Positions 18,752 to 27,688 of a stretch of DNA of 64,000 nucleotides are shown here, piece after piece. Source of the stretch: Rhizobium etli 8C-3. GTDB lineage: Bacteria > Pseudomonadota > Alphaproteobacteria > Rhizobiales > Rhizobiaceae. The stretch covers positions 4,047,501-4,111,500 of the forward strand of contig NZ_CP017241.1 in the NCBI RefSeq assembly GCF_001908375.1, written 5' to 3'. Below the pieces are notes generated by a model. That model worked only from the letters and a program-made list of their open reading frames with translations, made no database searches and was not told the DNA's origin. Positions within the stretch are counted from its first letter, which is position 1. The number at the start of each line of letters is the position of its first letter. The position numbers and the translations under genes were made by a program.

Positions 18752-19581
18752 GCAGCCCACTCCGGCTTGCGGTCGAGTACCGGCAGCGGATGTCGATCTT
18801 CGCCGATTTGCGGCATGCAGTTCAACAGTCCCTGCGTATAGGGATGCTGTGCATTTTTGAGGTCACTAGCCCTAAGCTCTTCAACGATCTTTCCGGCATA
18901 CATCACGATGACGCGGTCGCAGAACGAAGAAACAAGACGCAGATCGTGCGACACGAAGATAAGCCCCATGCCGCGCTCGGAAACCAGCTTGTCCAGGATC
19001 TTCAACACGTCGAGCTGCACGGTAACGTCGAGCGCCGAGGTCGGCTCGTCAGCGATCAGCAGTTCCGGCCCGGCAATCAGCATCATAGCGATCATTGCAC
19101 GCTGGCCCATGCCGCCTGAGACCTCATGGGGGTAGAGATCGAAGACACGCTTCGGATCGTGAATCTGCACCGCCTCCAGCATGGCAAGCGCCCGTTCGGT
19201 CGCCTCGGCCTTGCTGACTTTCTCATGCGTTCTCAGCGTCTCGCAGATCTGCCTTCCGATCGACATCACCGGATCGAGCGAGTATTTCGGATCCTGAAGC
19301 ACCATGGCGATGCGCTTGCCGCGCAGGAGCCGCCGTTTCTTCGCTGAGGCCTGAAGCAGATCGATGCCGTTGAAGTCGAGCTTGTCGGCCGTGACGATGC
19401 CATGCTTCGGCGTCAGCCCCATGATCGCTCGGCCGGTCTGCGACTTGCCGGACCCGGACTCCCCGACAATGGCGAGGCGTTCCTTGCCGAGCGTGAAGGA
19501 AACGCCGCGAACAGCCTCGATCACGCCGGTGCGGGTCGGGTAGCTGACCTTCAGGTTGTCGACCGTCAGCAAAGCCATCAT
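18748..19581 (-). CDS. peptide ABC transporter ATPase, DppD/OppD type
   Basis: A 277-residue ATPase. Walker A G-E-S-G-S-G-K-S-Q-T near 40, signature V-S-G-G-M-G-Q-R near 154, Walker B L-L-I-A-D-E-P-T-S-A-L-D near 174. The tail Q-H-P-Y-T-Q-G-L-L-N-C-M-P belongs to the oligopeptide/dipeptide ATPase C-terminal region, which in this family has an iron-sulfur-linked motif; only one cysteine is visible. The start overlaps the stop of the permease gene. It pairs with the DppF-type protein to make the ATPase heterodimer. Confidence 0.92.
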   Translation of the reverse strand: MMALLTVDNLKVSYPTRTGVIEAVRGVSFTLGKERLAIVGESGSGKSQTGRAIMGLTPKHGIVTADKLDFNGIDLLQASAKKRRLLRGKRIAMVLQDPKYSLDPVMSIGRQICETLRTHEKVSKAEATERALAMLEAVQIHDPKRVFDLYPHEVSGGMGQRAMIAMMLIAGPELLIADEPTSALDVTVQLDVLKILDKLVSERGMGLIFVSHDLRLVSSFCDRVIVMYAGKIVEELRASDLKNAQHPYTQGLLNCMPQIGEDRHPLPVLDRKPEWAA

Positions 19582-20513
19582 TGGCCGCTCTCCTTGGGAT
19601 CGAGCGCATCGCGCAGGCCGTCGCCAAGCAGGTTGAAACCGAGGCTGACGATGAGGATCGCAATGCCCGGCATGGCTGCGACCCACCATTGGTCGAGAAT
19701 GAAACGGCGGCCCGAGGCGATCATCGCGCCCCATTCCGGCAGTGGCGGCTGCGCGCCGAGACCGAGAAAGCCGAGTCCGGCAGCCGTCAGGATGATGCCC
19801 GCCATGTCGAGCGTTACGCGAACGATCAGCGACGAGAGGCAGAGCGGCATGACATGGCGGATGATGATGCGGAGCGGCGATGCGCCCATCAGCTTGACCG
19901 CCGAGATGTAATCCGAGCGACGCACCGTCAGCGTTTCGGCCCTGGCGATGCGGGCGTAGGGCGGCCAGGACGTGATTGCAATGGCGATGATCGCGTTTTC
20001 GATGCCCGGCCCGAGTGCCGCGACAAAGGCAAGCGCCAGCACCAGTTTCGGGAACGCCAGGAAGATATCGGTGATACGCATCAGCACTGCATCCAACCAT
20101 CCCCCGGCATAGCCGGAGACCGTACCGACGATCAGTCCAATCGGCGCCGAGATGATCGCAACCAGCACGACGACGAAGAGTGTCAGCCGCGACCCGTAGA
20201 TCAGGCGCGAAAGAATATCGCGACCCTGATCGTCCGTTCCAAGCAGGTACTCGCCGGTACCTGGCGGCAGAAGCCGCGCATTCTTGAGATCGCCGACCAC
20301 CGGAGAATGGGTGGCCAACAGATCGGCGAAGGCGGCAACCAGGAGCAGGGCGATAATGATAATGAGACCCAGGACGGCCAACCTGTTCGCACTGAACTGC
20401 CGCCAGGTCACATAGGCGCGCCCGAGACGGGCCTGTACACGTGATTGCGGGCGATCGGAAAGCAGCCACTGGCGGCGGCTCATCGGCGCTGACTGGCTGG
20501 TTGGAACCGTCAT
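19578..20513 (-). CDS. peptide ABC transporter permease, DppC type
   Basis: Inner-membrane permease of 311 residues. One helix near 45-65 precedes a periplasmic loop with L-G-T-D-D-Q-G-R-D-I-L-S-R-L-I-Y-G-S-R, the DppC/OppC hallmark. Five further helices follow, and the EAA loop is in R-R-S-D-Y-I-S-A-V-K-L-M-G-A-S-P. The ATG at 20513 overlaps the end of the DppB-type gene, and its TGA overlaps the next ATG. It dimerises with the DppB-type protein. Confidence 0.93.
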   Translation of the reverse strand: MTVPTSQSAPMSRRQWLLSDRPQSRVQARLGRAYVTWRQFSANRLAVLGLIIIIALLLVAAFADLLATHSPVVGDLKNARLLPPGTGEYLLGTDDQGRDILSRLIYGSRLTLFVVVLVAIISAPIGLIVGTVSGYAGGWLDAVLMRITDIFLAFPKLVLALAFVAALGPGIENAIIAIAITSWPPYARIARAETLTVRRSDYISAVKLMGASPLRIIIRHVMPLCLSSLIVRVTLDMAGIILTAAGLGFLGLGAQPPLPEWGAMIASGRRFILDQWWVAAMPGIAILIVSLGFNLLGDGLRDALDPKESGQ

Positions 20514-21577
20514 CGGCTTCGCGTCCTTGGATCGAGCGTCCGGTAGAGAAGGTCGGACAGGAGGTTGATGCCAATGAACACCGTGCCGATGACGATCGTG
20601 CCGCCGAGGACAGCGTTCATGTCGGCGTTCTGAAGGGAGTTTGTGATGTAGAGGCCAATGCCCGGCCAGGAAAATACCGTCTCCGTCAGCACCGAGCCTT
20701 CGAGAAGCCCGGCGTAGGAGAGCGCAATCACCGTCACAAGCGGCACCGCGGCATTGCGCAATGCGTGGCCCCAAATTACCCGGGTTTCCGAAAGCCCTTT
20801 GGCGCGCGCAGCCACGATATACTCCTGACTGAGCTCGTTCAGCATGAAGCTGCGCGTCATCCGGCTGATATAGGCGAGCGAGAAATAGCCGAGCAGCGAT
20901 GCCGGCAAGATAATGTGGCGAAAGACGTCGTAGAAGACATCCCACTGCCCCTGCCAGACGCTATCGATCAGGTAAAAGCCGGTAATTGGCGTGAACGTAT
21001 ATTCAAAGACGATATCGATGCGCCCTGGAAAGGCCACCCAGCGCAGTTGGGCATAGAATATGACTAGCGAGATCAGGGCCAGCCAGAAGATCGGCACGGA
21101 ATAGCCGACAAGCCCGACGACGCGCACGATCTGGTCGACAAGGCTGCCGCGCCGCACAGCCGCAAGCACGCCGAGCGGAATGCCAAACAGGGCGCCGATA
21201 ATGGTGCCGAGGGTCGCAAGCTCGATCGTTGCTGGAAAGACGCGTCGGATATCGGTCATCACCGGATTGGTGGTCAGCACCGAATTGCCGAAATCACCAG
21301 AAAGGATGCCTTTGATATAGATGAAGAATTGCTGATAGAGCGGCAGGTTGAAGCCGAGCTCTTCACGCACGCGCTCCACGACATGCGTCGGCGCGCGGTC
21401 ACCAAGGATTGCAAGAACCGGATCGATCGGCACGACACGGCCGATGAAGAAAGTGACGGCCAGAAGCCCCAGATAAGTCGTCACGGCAGCGATCAGGAAA
21501 CGCCCGATTGCTTTTGCAAGAGGAACGGCACGACCCTTCGCGGGCCGCGCCTCCATTTTTGTTTCTATAATGCTCAA
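20510..21577 (-). CDS. peptide ABC transporter permease, DppB type
   Basis: A 355-residue permease. First helix near 30-50, long periplasmic loop with L-G-F-N-L-P-L-Y-Q-Q-F, then five helices. The EAA loop is Y-I-V-A-A-R-A-K-G-L-S-E-T-R-V-I-W-G-H-A-L-R-N-A, typical of DppB. The cytoplasmic N-terminus is about 15 residues longer than usual. It overlaps the DppC-type gene by four bases and lies 18 bases after the binding-protein gene. Confidence 0.93.
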   Translation of the reverse strand: MSIIETKMEARPAKGRAVPLAKAIGRFLIAAVTTYLGLLAVTFFIGRVVPIDPVLAILGDRAPTHVVERVREELGFNLPLYQQFFIYIKGILSGDFGNSVLTTNPVMTDIRRVFPATIELATLGTIIGALFGIPLGVLAAVRRGSLVDQIVRVVGLVGYSVPIFWLALISLVIFYAQLRWVAFPGRIDIVFEYTFTPITGFYLIDSVWQGQWDVFYDVFRHIILPASLLGYFSLAYISRMTRSFMLNELSQEYIVAARAKGLSETRVIWGHALRNAAVPLVTVIALSYAGLLEGSVLTETVFSWPGIGLYITNSLQNADMNAVLGGTIVIGTVFIGINLLSDLLYRTLDPRTRSR

Positions 21578-21595
21578 CGAACCAATCCTGCCGGA

Positions 21596-23239
21596 TCATT
21601 CCTTGGCGATTGGGCCGACGAAGTTCGTATCGAAGCTCGGTCCGAGTTTGAAGTCCTTCAGGTTCTTGCGATAGCCGGCGACTTCGATCTGCTGGAAGAT
21701 GAAGATGAAGGGGCTGTTCTCCAGGTACTTCTTCTGGATCTCCTGGTACATGGCGGCGCGCTTGGCACCGTCGCGCTCAAGCAGTGCTGCCTTGGCCTGC
21801 TTGTCGAGTTCCGGGGTTTCGAAGGCATTGCGCCAAGCGAGCGTCTTGTTCGTGCCCGCATCCGAATTGTCCGGGTTCGCCGTGAAGGTATCGGCATTCG
21901 AGTTCGGGTCGAAGTAGTCGGAACCCCATTGACCGATATACATGTCGTGCGTGCGGGCGCGGTATTTCGTTAGTGTCTGTTTGCCGTCGCCCGGAATGAT
22001 TTCGAGCTTCACTCCGGCTTGTGCCAGCGTCTGCTGCATGGATTCGGCAATGCCGGTGACGGGCTGAGTGTTCCGCACGTCCATCGTCACCGAAAAACCA
22101 TCCGCAAGACCGGCCTTTGCCAGCAGTTCCTTCGCCTTGGCGACGTCGAGCTTGAACGGATTTTCGTCGAGCGCACCGAGCTGGCCCTTCGGCAGGAACG
22201 TCTGATGGATTTCGCCGATGCCCTTTATGAGCGTCGAGCTGATCGCATCGTAATCCACGAGATACTTGAAGGCCTGCTGTACCTCCGGCTTCTTCAGGTT
22301 CTCGTTCTTGAGGTTGAGGCTGACATAATAGATCGTGCTTTTCGGTGCGCTCGCCACCGCGAGGTCGGCGTTCTTCGAAACGGCGTCGAGATCGCCCGGC
22401 TCAAGATTGCGCGCGATATCGATGTCGCCTGCCTCCAGCGCCAGACGTTGTGCGGCACTTTCCTTCATGTAGCGGTAGATGACGCGGTTCAGCTTCGCCT
22501 TGTCGCCATAGTAATTGTCGTTGCGCTCCAGCACGACGACTTCGTTGGCGCGCCATTCGCGAAGCTTGTAGGCGCCGGAGCCGGCATAGCCCGTCTTCAG
22601 CCATTCATTGCCGAAGTCGTTGTCATACTTGTATTCCGCGCTCGGCGTCATCGGCTTGATGTGATCCATCACCAGCTTCTTGTCGACTACGGAGGCAACC
22701 GTCGCCGTCAGGCAGTTCAGCACGAAGCTCGGCGCATAGGCCTTGTCGACCGTGAAGACGAACGTGTTTTCGTCCGCAGCCTTCGCCTTTTCAGTCACGT
22801 TGTCTCCGGTCAGGCCGAACTGTGTCAGGATGAATGCCGGGCTCTTGTCGAGTTTGACGGCGCGCTCGAAGGACCAGGCGACATCCTCCGCGGTGACCGG
22901 GTTGCCTGAGGCGAACTTCAGACCGGGCTTCAGCTTGAACGTATAGGTCAGGCCGTCATCGGAGACGCTCCAGCTCTCGGCAAGATCACCCTTGACCTTC
23001 GCCGTGTCGTCCAGGTCAAGGCGGACCAGCAGGCTATAGGAGTTGGTTGTCATTTCCGCCGCTGAAAACTCGAAGGCCTCGCCTGGATCCATCGAAATGA
23101 TGTCATCGATGGCGAGACCTTCGACGAGTGTATCCTTCGGCGTCTCGGCAAAAGCGGCAGGCGCCGTCAGCATGAGCAGTGAAAGCGCGGCACCTGCAGA
23201 AAGGGCGCGAAAGTTGCGGCTGAGTTTAGTAATCATCAT
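21596..23239 (-). CDS. periplasmic peptide-binding protein (SBP family 5)
   Basis: A 547-residue solute-binding protein of the DppA/OppA class. The signal peptide is residues 1-31 (K-L-S-R-N-F-R then a hydrophobic core, cleavage after A-F-A). The family pattern is present: F-K-L-K-P-G-L-K-F-A-S-G-N-P-V-T-A-E-D-V and the W-R-A-N-E-V-V-V-L-E-R-N-D-N-Y-Y segment. M52 of the longer frame is chosen because the signal peptide begins there and GGGGA lies upstream. Placed right after the dipeptidase gene, it fits uptake of short peptides, possibly ones with D-residues. Confidence 0.92.
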   Translation of the reverse strand: MMITKLSRNFRALSAGAALSLLMLTAPAAFAETPKDTLVEGLAIDDIISMDPGEAFEFSAAEMTTNSYSLLVRLDLDDTAKVKGDLAESWSVSDDGLTYTFKLKPGLKFASGNPVTAEDVAWSFERAVKLDKSPAFILTQFGLTGDNVTEKAKAADENTFVFTVDKAYAPSFVLNCLTATVASVVDKKLVMDHIKPMTPSAEYKYDNDFGNEWLKTGYAGSGAYKLREWRANEVVVLERNDNYYGDKAKLNRVIYRYMKESAAQRLALEAGDIDIARNLEPGDLDAVSKNADLAVASAPKSTIYYVSLNLKNENLKKPEVQQAFKYLVDYDAISSTLIKGIGEIHQTFLPKGQLGALDENPFKLDVAKAKELLAKAGLADGFSVTMDVRNTQPVTGIAESMQQTLAQAGVKLEIIPGDGKQTLTKYRARTHDMYIGQWGSDYFDPNSNADTFTANPDNSDAGTNKTLAWRNAFETPELDKQAKAALLERDGAKRAAMYQEIQKKYLENSPFIFIFQQIEVAGYRKNLKDFKLGPSFDTNFVGPIAKE

Positions 23240-23285
23240 CGATTTGTTCCCCTGTTCTTGATTGATTACAAAGCGGTATTTTGGC

Positions 23286-24344
23286 TCAGGCGTTCGTCTC
23301 CCCCCACGCCGAAGCCAGGATGCGGAGCCAGTTCTCGCTGGCGAGTTTCCGTCGATCCTCCTCACCATATCCAACGTCCCGTAGAGCGGCAATCAGCTTC
23401 TGGTTGCCAGCCGCGTCGCCTATTTCGTCCGGAATCGTCGCACCGTCGAAATCAGATCCGAACGCAACGCAATCGATTCCGACTCGCTCGACGAGATAAT
23501 TGAGATGGCGGATCATGTCCGCGATCGGTGTGTCTGCCTCCGAGCGGCCATCCGCTCTCAACATCGCTGTCGCGTAGTTAAGACCGATAAGGCCATTGCT
23601 CTCCCTGATTGCATCAAGCTGCTTATCCGTCAGATTGCGCGCCACCGGCGTCAGCGCATGCACGTTGGAATGGGTCGCGACCAGCGGCTGATCAGTTGTC
23701 TTCGCCACGTCCCAGAAGCCCTTTTCGGTTATGTGGGAAAGATCGATCATGATGCCCAGGCGATTGCATTCGCGCACGAGCTCGAAGCCGGCGCCAGTCA
23801 GTCCAGGCGCAGTGTCTGGCGACATCGGGAAGGCGAAGGGTACGCCGTGTCCGAAGACGTTATGCCTGCTCCAGACAGGTCCAAGAGAGCGCAAGCCTGC
23901 CGCATGAAAGACCTCGAGCGCGGCAAGATCGGGCCCGATCGCCTCGCAGCCTTCCATATGCATGACTGCGGCAAAAACACCGCTTTCAATGGCGTTGCGA
24001 ATGTCCTTTACCGTCCGGCAGAGGCGCCACGCGCCCGCCTTGTCGAGACGCAGTGCAAGCGCGGCCATCTCGGTCGCTATGCCGAGCGACGGCAGCCGGT
24101 CGAGAGGTGCCGCCAGCGGCGTTTCGTAGTGTCCGTTTCCATCGGGATCGGCAAAGACGAGATCGCCAGAGGGCACGTAGATGGCGCAGAGGCCGCCGGC
24201 GAGACCACCTTGCCGGGCGCGTGGTCCATCGATGTGGCCTGATGTCGTTCCGTTCAGAAATTCCGCGACCGGGTCGTTCCCATCCCTTTCATGTGTCCAA
24301 AGCCTGAGGAGAACGTCATTATGGCCATCAAATACAAGCTGCAT
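23286..24344 (-). CDS. membrane dipeptidase, peptidase M19 (renal dipeptidase family)
   Basis: A 352-residue zinc dipeptidase. Metal ligands are visible: H8-x-D10 (D-G-H-N-D), the bridging glutamate in H-M-E-G, H in D-L-S-H, H in V-A-T-H-S-N, and D in G-S-D-F-D-G. No signal peptide, so the bacterial form is probably cytoplasmic. The start at 24344 (M-Q-L-V-F-D-G-H) is preferred over the frame opening 12 codons earlier. It is first in the operon, 46 bases before the binding protein, so imported dipeptides would be cut by the same unit. Family members act on L-L and L-D dipeptides. Confidence 0.92.
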   Translation of the reverse strand: MQLVFDGHNDVLLRLWTHERDGNDPVAEFLNGTTSGHIDGPRARQGGLAGGLCAIYVPSGDLVFADPDGNGHYETPLAAPLDRLPSLGIATEMAALALRLDKAGAWRLCRTVKDIRNAIESGVFAAVMHMEGCEAIGPDLAALEVFHAAGLRSLGPVWSRHNVFGHGVPFAFPMSPDTAPGLTGAGFELVRECNRLGIMIDLSHITEKGFWDVAKTTDQPLVATHSNVHALTPVARNLTDKQLDAIRESNGLIGLNYATAMLRADGRSEADTPIADMIRHLNYLVERVGIDCVAFGSDFDGATIPDEIGDAAGNQKLIAALRDVGYGEEDRRKLASENWLRILASAWGETNA

Positions 24345-24469
24345 CTGTTTTCCTGCTCTGCCCTGCCGAGCAAATGACAAGCATGCAGAATAGAAAAGCT
24401 GGCAGAATTGGCCAGCCCCCTTCTCAGAAATTTATGGCGGATGGATAAATGCCTGGCCTGAAGTAAAAC

Positions 24470-24496
24470 GGGGCCCGAAGGCTGCCTGAGGGCCCC
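24470..24496 (-). terminator. terminator downstream of the sugar permease remnant
   Basis: GGGGCCC (24470-24476) pairs with GGGCCCC (24490-24496) around 13 bases. On the minus strand it runs into GTTTTAC. It lies about ten bases past the stop of the permease remnant and is probably its old operon terminator. Confidence 0.65.
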
Positions 24497-24504
24497 ATTC
24501 CTGA

Positions 24505-25322
24505 TCAGTGCTTTGTCCGCTTCTTCTGCCGGTAGACGTCAACGATGACAGCAGCGACGATGATCACGCCTTTGACGATTTCCTGATAATAGACGTCCAC
24601 CCGCAGGCGTGCCGATATATTTGCCGTCACAGAACACCGAAAACTCGTCGGCAATCTCGAACAGCTCGTTCGTCTTGTGGGTGATGTAGACGATCCCGAT
24701 TCCCTGCGCCTTCAGACCACGGACGATTTCAAAGAGATGTGCCACTTCGCGCTCGGTGAGTGCCGAGGTCGGTTCATCCATAATGAGCACGTCGGAATGA
24801 TATGACACCGCCTTGGCGATCTCGACCATCTGCCGGCTTGCGACCCAAAGGTGCCGAACCTCGATGTCGGGGTCGATGGTTATATTGAGCCTATGGAAAA
24901 GCTCTTCGGTGATCCGGTACATTTCGCCATGGTCGACGAAGCCGAACCGGTTCTTGGGCTCGCCGCGGGTCCAGATGTTTTCGACAACCGCCATGAAAGG
25001 CATCAGGTTCTTGATGGATCATGGCGATGCCGTTCTCCAGCGCATCGAGCGGCGATTTGAGCGGATCTCCACGCCCTTCAGGTGCACGTCGCCCTTGTCC
25101 GGCGTATAGATGCCGGCCAATATCTTCATCAATGTCGACTTGCCGGCGCCGTTCTCCCCCATCAGCGCGTGCACGGAGCCGCGCTTCAGCGAACTGCACA
25201 TCATCGAGTGCGACCACACCGGGAAATTCCTTGCGGATGCCTTCGGCGCTCAGGCGATACTCCGCGTTCGGAATCGCTCCGCTTGCACGAACGGCGGCCA
25301 TAGTGGAAGGGCTGACAGCCAT
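24505..25322 (-). pseudogene. decayed sugar ABC transporter: ATPase with frameshifts joined to a permease C-terminus
   Basis: On the minus strand from an ATG at 25322 (AGGAGA upstream) the frame reads an ATPase N-terminus: [17 protein letters not shown]. Walker A ([10 protein letters not shown]) then appears in a second frame, I-H-Q-E with the following Q-loop in another, and [12 protein letters not shown] in another. About 24600 the ATPase stops being recognisable, and the last 25 codons ([20 protein letters not shown], stop at 24505) are the end of an RbsC/GguB-type permease. So there are several frameshifts plus a deletion that fused two genes. Original role: monosaccharide import (RbsA/MmsA-type ATPase). 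Confidence 0.8.
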
Positions 25323-25395
25323 CTCATCTCCTCTCCGGATATCCGACGACGGACTGAGCGGATGCGAGATTGAGCCCGCATCCGCATTCTGCGCC

Positions 25396-25535
25396 TCAGT
25401 TCTTGGCAACGAATTCCTTGACGTTTTCCGGCGTGACGAGCTGGAATGGAATGTAGGCCTCTTTCTCGATCTCTTCGCCCTTGACGAGCTTCAGAGCCGC
25501 ATCCGCCTTTGCCCTGACCGGCGGCGTCCTGTGAA
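25396..25535 (-). pseudogene. C-terminal remnant of a periplasmic sugar-binding protein
   Basis: The minus-strand frame ending at 25396 reads A-D-A-A-L-K-L-V-K-G-E-E-I-E-K-E then Y-I-P-F-Q-L-V-T-P-E-N-V-K-E-F-V-A-K-N and stop. This is the usual ending of RbsB-like binding proteins. The upstream portion is gone; the frame loses sense above about 25535. With the adjacent ATPase and permease remains it gives the old order binding protein, ATPase, permease. Confidence 0.7.
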
Positions 25536-25643
25536 AATATGAACGAGTGGGCGACGAGACGATGAAATCGTGACGGTGTGCACCTAGATGTGCAGTCGTA
25601 GCGGCGGCAACTAGTTGCCAGGAGAAATCCCCGAGGAGAAATC

Positions 25644-26151
25644 ATGCCCATTTCCATGTACCGCCTGACCGTTCCGATGTTTCAGCGCGGACTTACAACA
25701 CTAAAAAATTACCTCGAAAAGGCCGAGGCTTATGCAAGAGAGAAGGGGATCGACCCGGATGAACTCGTCGCTGCCAGGCTTGCGCCCGATATGCTGCCGC
25801 TATCTGGCCAATATCAGCGCGCGAGCGACAGCGCCAAGCTGACAGTCGCCCGCCTGACGGCCACCGAAGCGCAGATTCGAGGACAGCGAAACGACGATCG
25901 CCGAACTTCGCGAGCGTCTCGCCAAGACCGAGGCCTATCTCGCGACGATCGCGCCGGAAGCGCTCGAAGGCACGGAAACGAATGACGTGACGATCGCCCC
26001 CGGCGGCAACAAGATGACCTTCCGCGGCGACGAATACGTTACGGTCTTCGCACTGCCGAACTTCTATTTCCACGTCGCTACGGCACATGCGATCCTGCGC
26101 AATCAGGGCGTGCCAGTGGGCAAGCTCGATTATCTCGGTCGCTTCCCATGA
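25644..26151 (+). pseudogene. DUF1993 family protein, broken by one frameshift
   Basis: Residues 1-75 (M-P-I-S-M-Y-R-L-T-V-P-M-F-Q-R-G-L) and the rest (S-E-T-T-I-A-E-L-R-E-R-L, then G-N-K-M-T-F-R-G-D-E-Y and N-F-Y-F-H-V-A-T-A-H-A-I-L-R) are both clear DUF1993 sequence but lie in different frames. The switch is near 25873 (T-E-A then R-F-E-D). Together they give about 168 residues, the usual family length. The function of the family is unknown; it is a DinB-like helical fold. Either a recent single-event pseudogene or a sequencing error; codon use on both sides still looks coding. Confidence 0.8.
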
Positions 26152-26154
26152 ATC

Positions 26155-27678
26155 TCAGGGCCGTCGCGTGACCGGCCCCTCTTTCGTCAGCTCCGTATAG
26201 GCGAGCGTCTGGTCGAGATGGCGCGCCCGGAGCGATAACAGCCTCTCGGCGCACTCAAGGCGCGTCGCCGCGTAGGCTGGATCGGAAGCGAGATTGTTGA
26301 GCTCCATCGGATCGTTCTTCAGATCGAAGAGCAGCGGCGGCAGGGCGGCAAAATGCACATATTTGAACCGTTCGTCCCGGATGACCGCGAGATTGCACTG
26401 GCTCGATTTCAGGCCGAAGTGGCGCTCTGCTTCACCATTGGCGATGTCGCGGAAATCAAATTCCCAAAATGCCGCCTCCCGCCAGTCGATCGCATCTCCA
26501 TGATCGATGAACGAGCGCAATGAGCGCCCGTCGACATGGTTGGCTGCTTCGACTCCCAGGCTGTCGCAAAGCGTTGGAAAGATGTCCGCAGCACTCGTGA
26601 AGCGCTCGACCACGTGACCTCTCAGGCCCGCTGCCGCTTTCGGGTCGCGGATGATGAGGGGAATGTGATAGCTGCCGTCAAAAAAACCGCCTTTGCCGAG
26701 CGTCCAGTGATCACCCATCATCTCGGCATGGTCGGAGGTGAAGAGGATGATCGTGTCGTCCCACGCGCCGGCATCCTTCAGCCCCTGCCAGATCCGACCG
26801 AGCTGCGCATCGACCTCGGCAATCATTCCGTAATAGATCGCCCGGATGGCTGAGAAATGCTCAGCTTTCCAGTCGCTGACCGAACCCTCGGCGCCATATA
26901 TGAAGCTGCCCTTGTCGCTCTTGGGCATCGAATAGCCAAGATAAGGATGCAGTGCCTCTTCGATCTTGCGGCTTTTCGCCCGCGAAAATTCGGGCCCATC
27001 TTCTGGCTTGAACATCCTGCCGAAGGGCTCCGGCACCGAAAATGGCGGATGCGGCCGCAGGAAGGAAACGTGGGCAAACCACGGCGCATCCTGTTCGCCG
27101 AGCCAGCGAATGAATTCACCGGCAAGGAACGCCGTCTGGGTTTCATCCATGGAGTAGACGGTGGGTTCCGCCGAAATCTCACCGCAGGCGACACCAGGCG
27201 GAACATGGATGTCCCGGCTGACGGCGTCGCGATGGCCACGGGAGCGCAACCACGAAAGCCACTGCTTCTCATGCTCGGGCAGGAGCTGGCGCGCGGTAAA
27301 CCCTGGCAGCAGACCTTCGTAGGTCTCAAGGTGCGGGTCGTTCCTGTCAAGTTCGCGCGGATCGGGCGCGGTATCCGTATAGCCGAACAAGGTCGGGTCA
27401 TAGCCGGCGCGCCGTGCCGCAAGCGCCATGTTGTCGAAGCGGCGGTCCAGCGGCGAACCGTTCCGGCATACCCGGTGGTTCATCTGGTAAAGACCGGTGT
27501 AAAGGGTTGCCCGCGCCGGCGAACAGGGTGCCGCGCCGGCGAAGTGATTGCGAAAAAGCACGCCCTCACTTGCCAGCGCATCGACGTTTGGCGTCCTGAC
27601 ACAGGCGTGGCCGGTGGCCGAAAGGCAATCACCGCGCCATTGATCCGCGGTGATGAAAAGGACGTTCGGCCGCTTCAT
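26155..27678 (-). CDS. sulfatase-superfamily phosphonate monoester hydrolase / phosphodiesterase
   Basis: A 507-residue alkaline-phosphatase superfamily hydrolase. C52-S-P-A-R is the sulfatase motif whose cysteine is converted to formylglycine. Metal ligands include D12 (T-A-D-Q-W-R-G-D) and S-D-H-A-E-M-M-G-D-H near 320. The pattern N-H-x-x-x-x-x-P-C-x-P-A-R-A-x-L-x-T-G-L-Y-x-M-N-H-R and the ending Y-K-Y-V-H-F-A-A-L-P-P-L follow the Rhizobium phosphonate monoester hydrolase (about 514 residues). No signal peptide, so cytoplasmic. ATG at 27678 is ten bases past galE's stop. It needs a formylglycine-generating enzyme encoded elsewhere. True substrate uncertain: these enzymes are promiscuous among phosphate and sulfate esters. 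Confidence 0.88.
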   Translation of the reverse strand: MKRPNVLFITADQWRGDCLSATGHACVRTPNVDALASEGVLFRNHFAGAAPCSPARATLYTGLYQMNHRVCRNGSPLDRRFDNMALAARRAGYDPTLFGYTDTAPDPRELDRNDPHLETYEGLLPGFTARQLLPEHEKQWLSWLRSRGHRDAVSRDIHVPPGVACGEISAEPTVYSMDETQTAFLAGEFIRWLGEQDAPWFAHVSFLRPHPPFSVPEPFGRMFKPEDGPEFSRAKSRKIEEALHPYLGYSMPKSDKGSFIYGAEGSVSDWKAEHFSAIRAIYYGMIAEVDAQLGRIWQGLKDAGAWDDTIILFTSDHAEMMGDHWTLGKGGFFDGSYHIPLIIRDPKAAAGLRGHVVERFTSAADIFPTLCDSLGVEAANHVDGRSLRSFIDHGDAIDWREAAFWEFDFRDIANGEAERHFGLKSSQCNLAVIRDERFKYVHFAALPPLLFDLKNDPMELNNLASDPAYAATRLECAERLLSLRARHLDQTLAYTELTKEGPVTRRP

Positions 27679-27688
27679 GAAAGCCGCC

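Noticed and set aside
18748-20574. Long minus-strand frame that seems to fuse a novel N-terminus to DppD
   Set aside because: The upstream part overlaps the dppC-type gene in another frame; the real start with ribosome binding site and ATGA overlap is at 19581.
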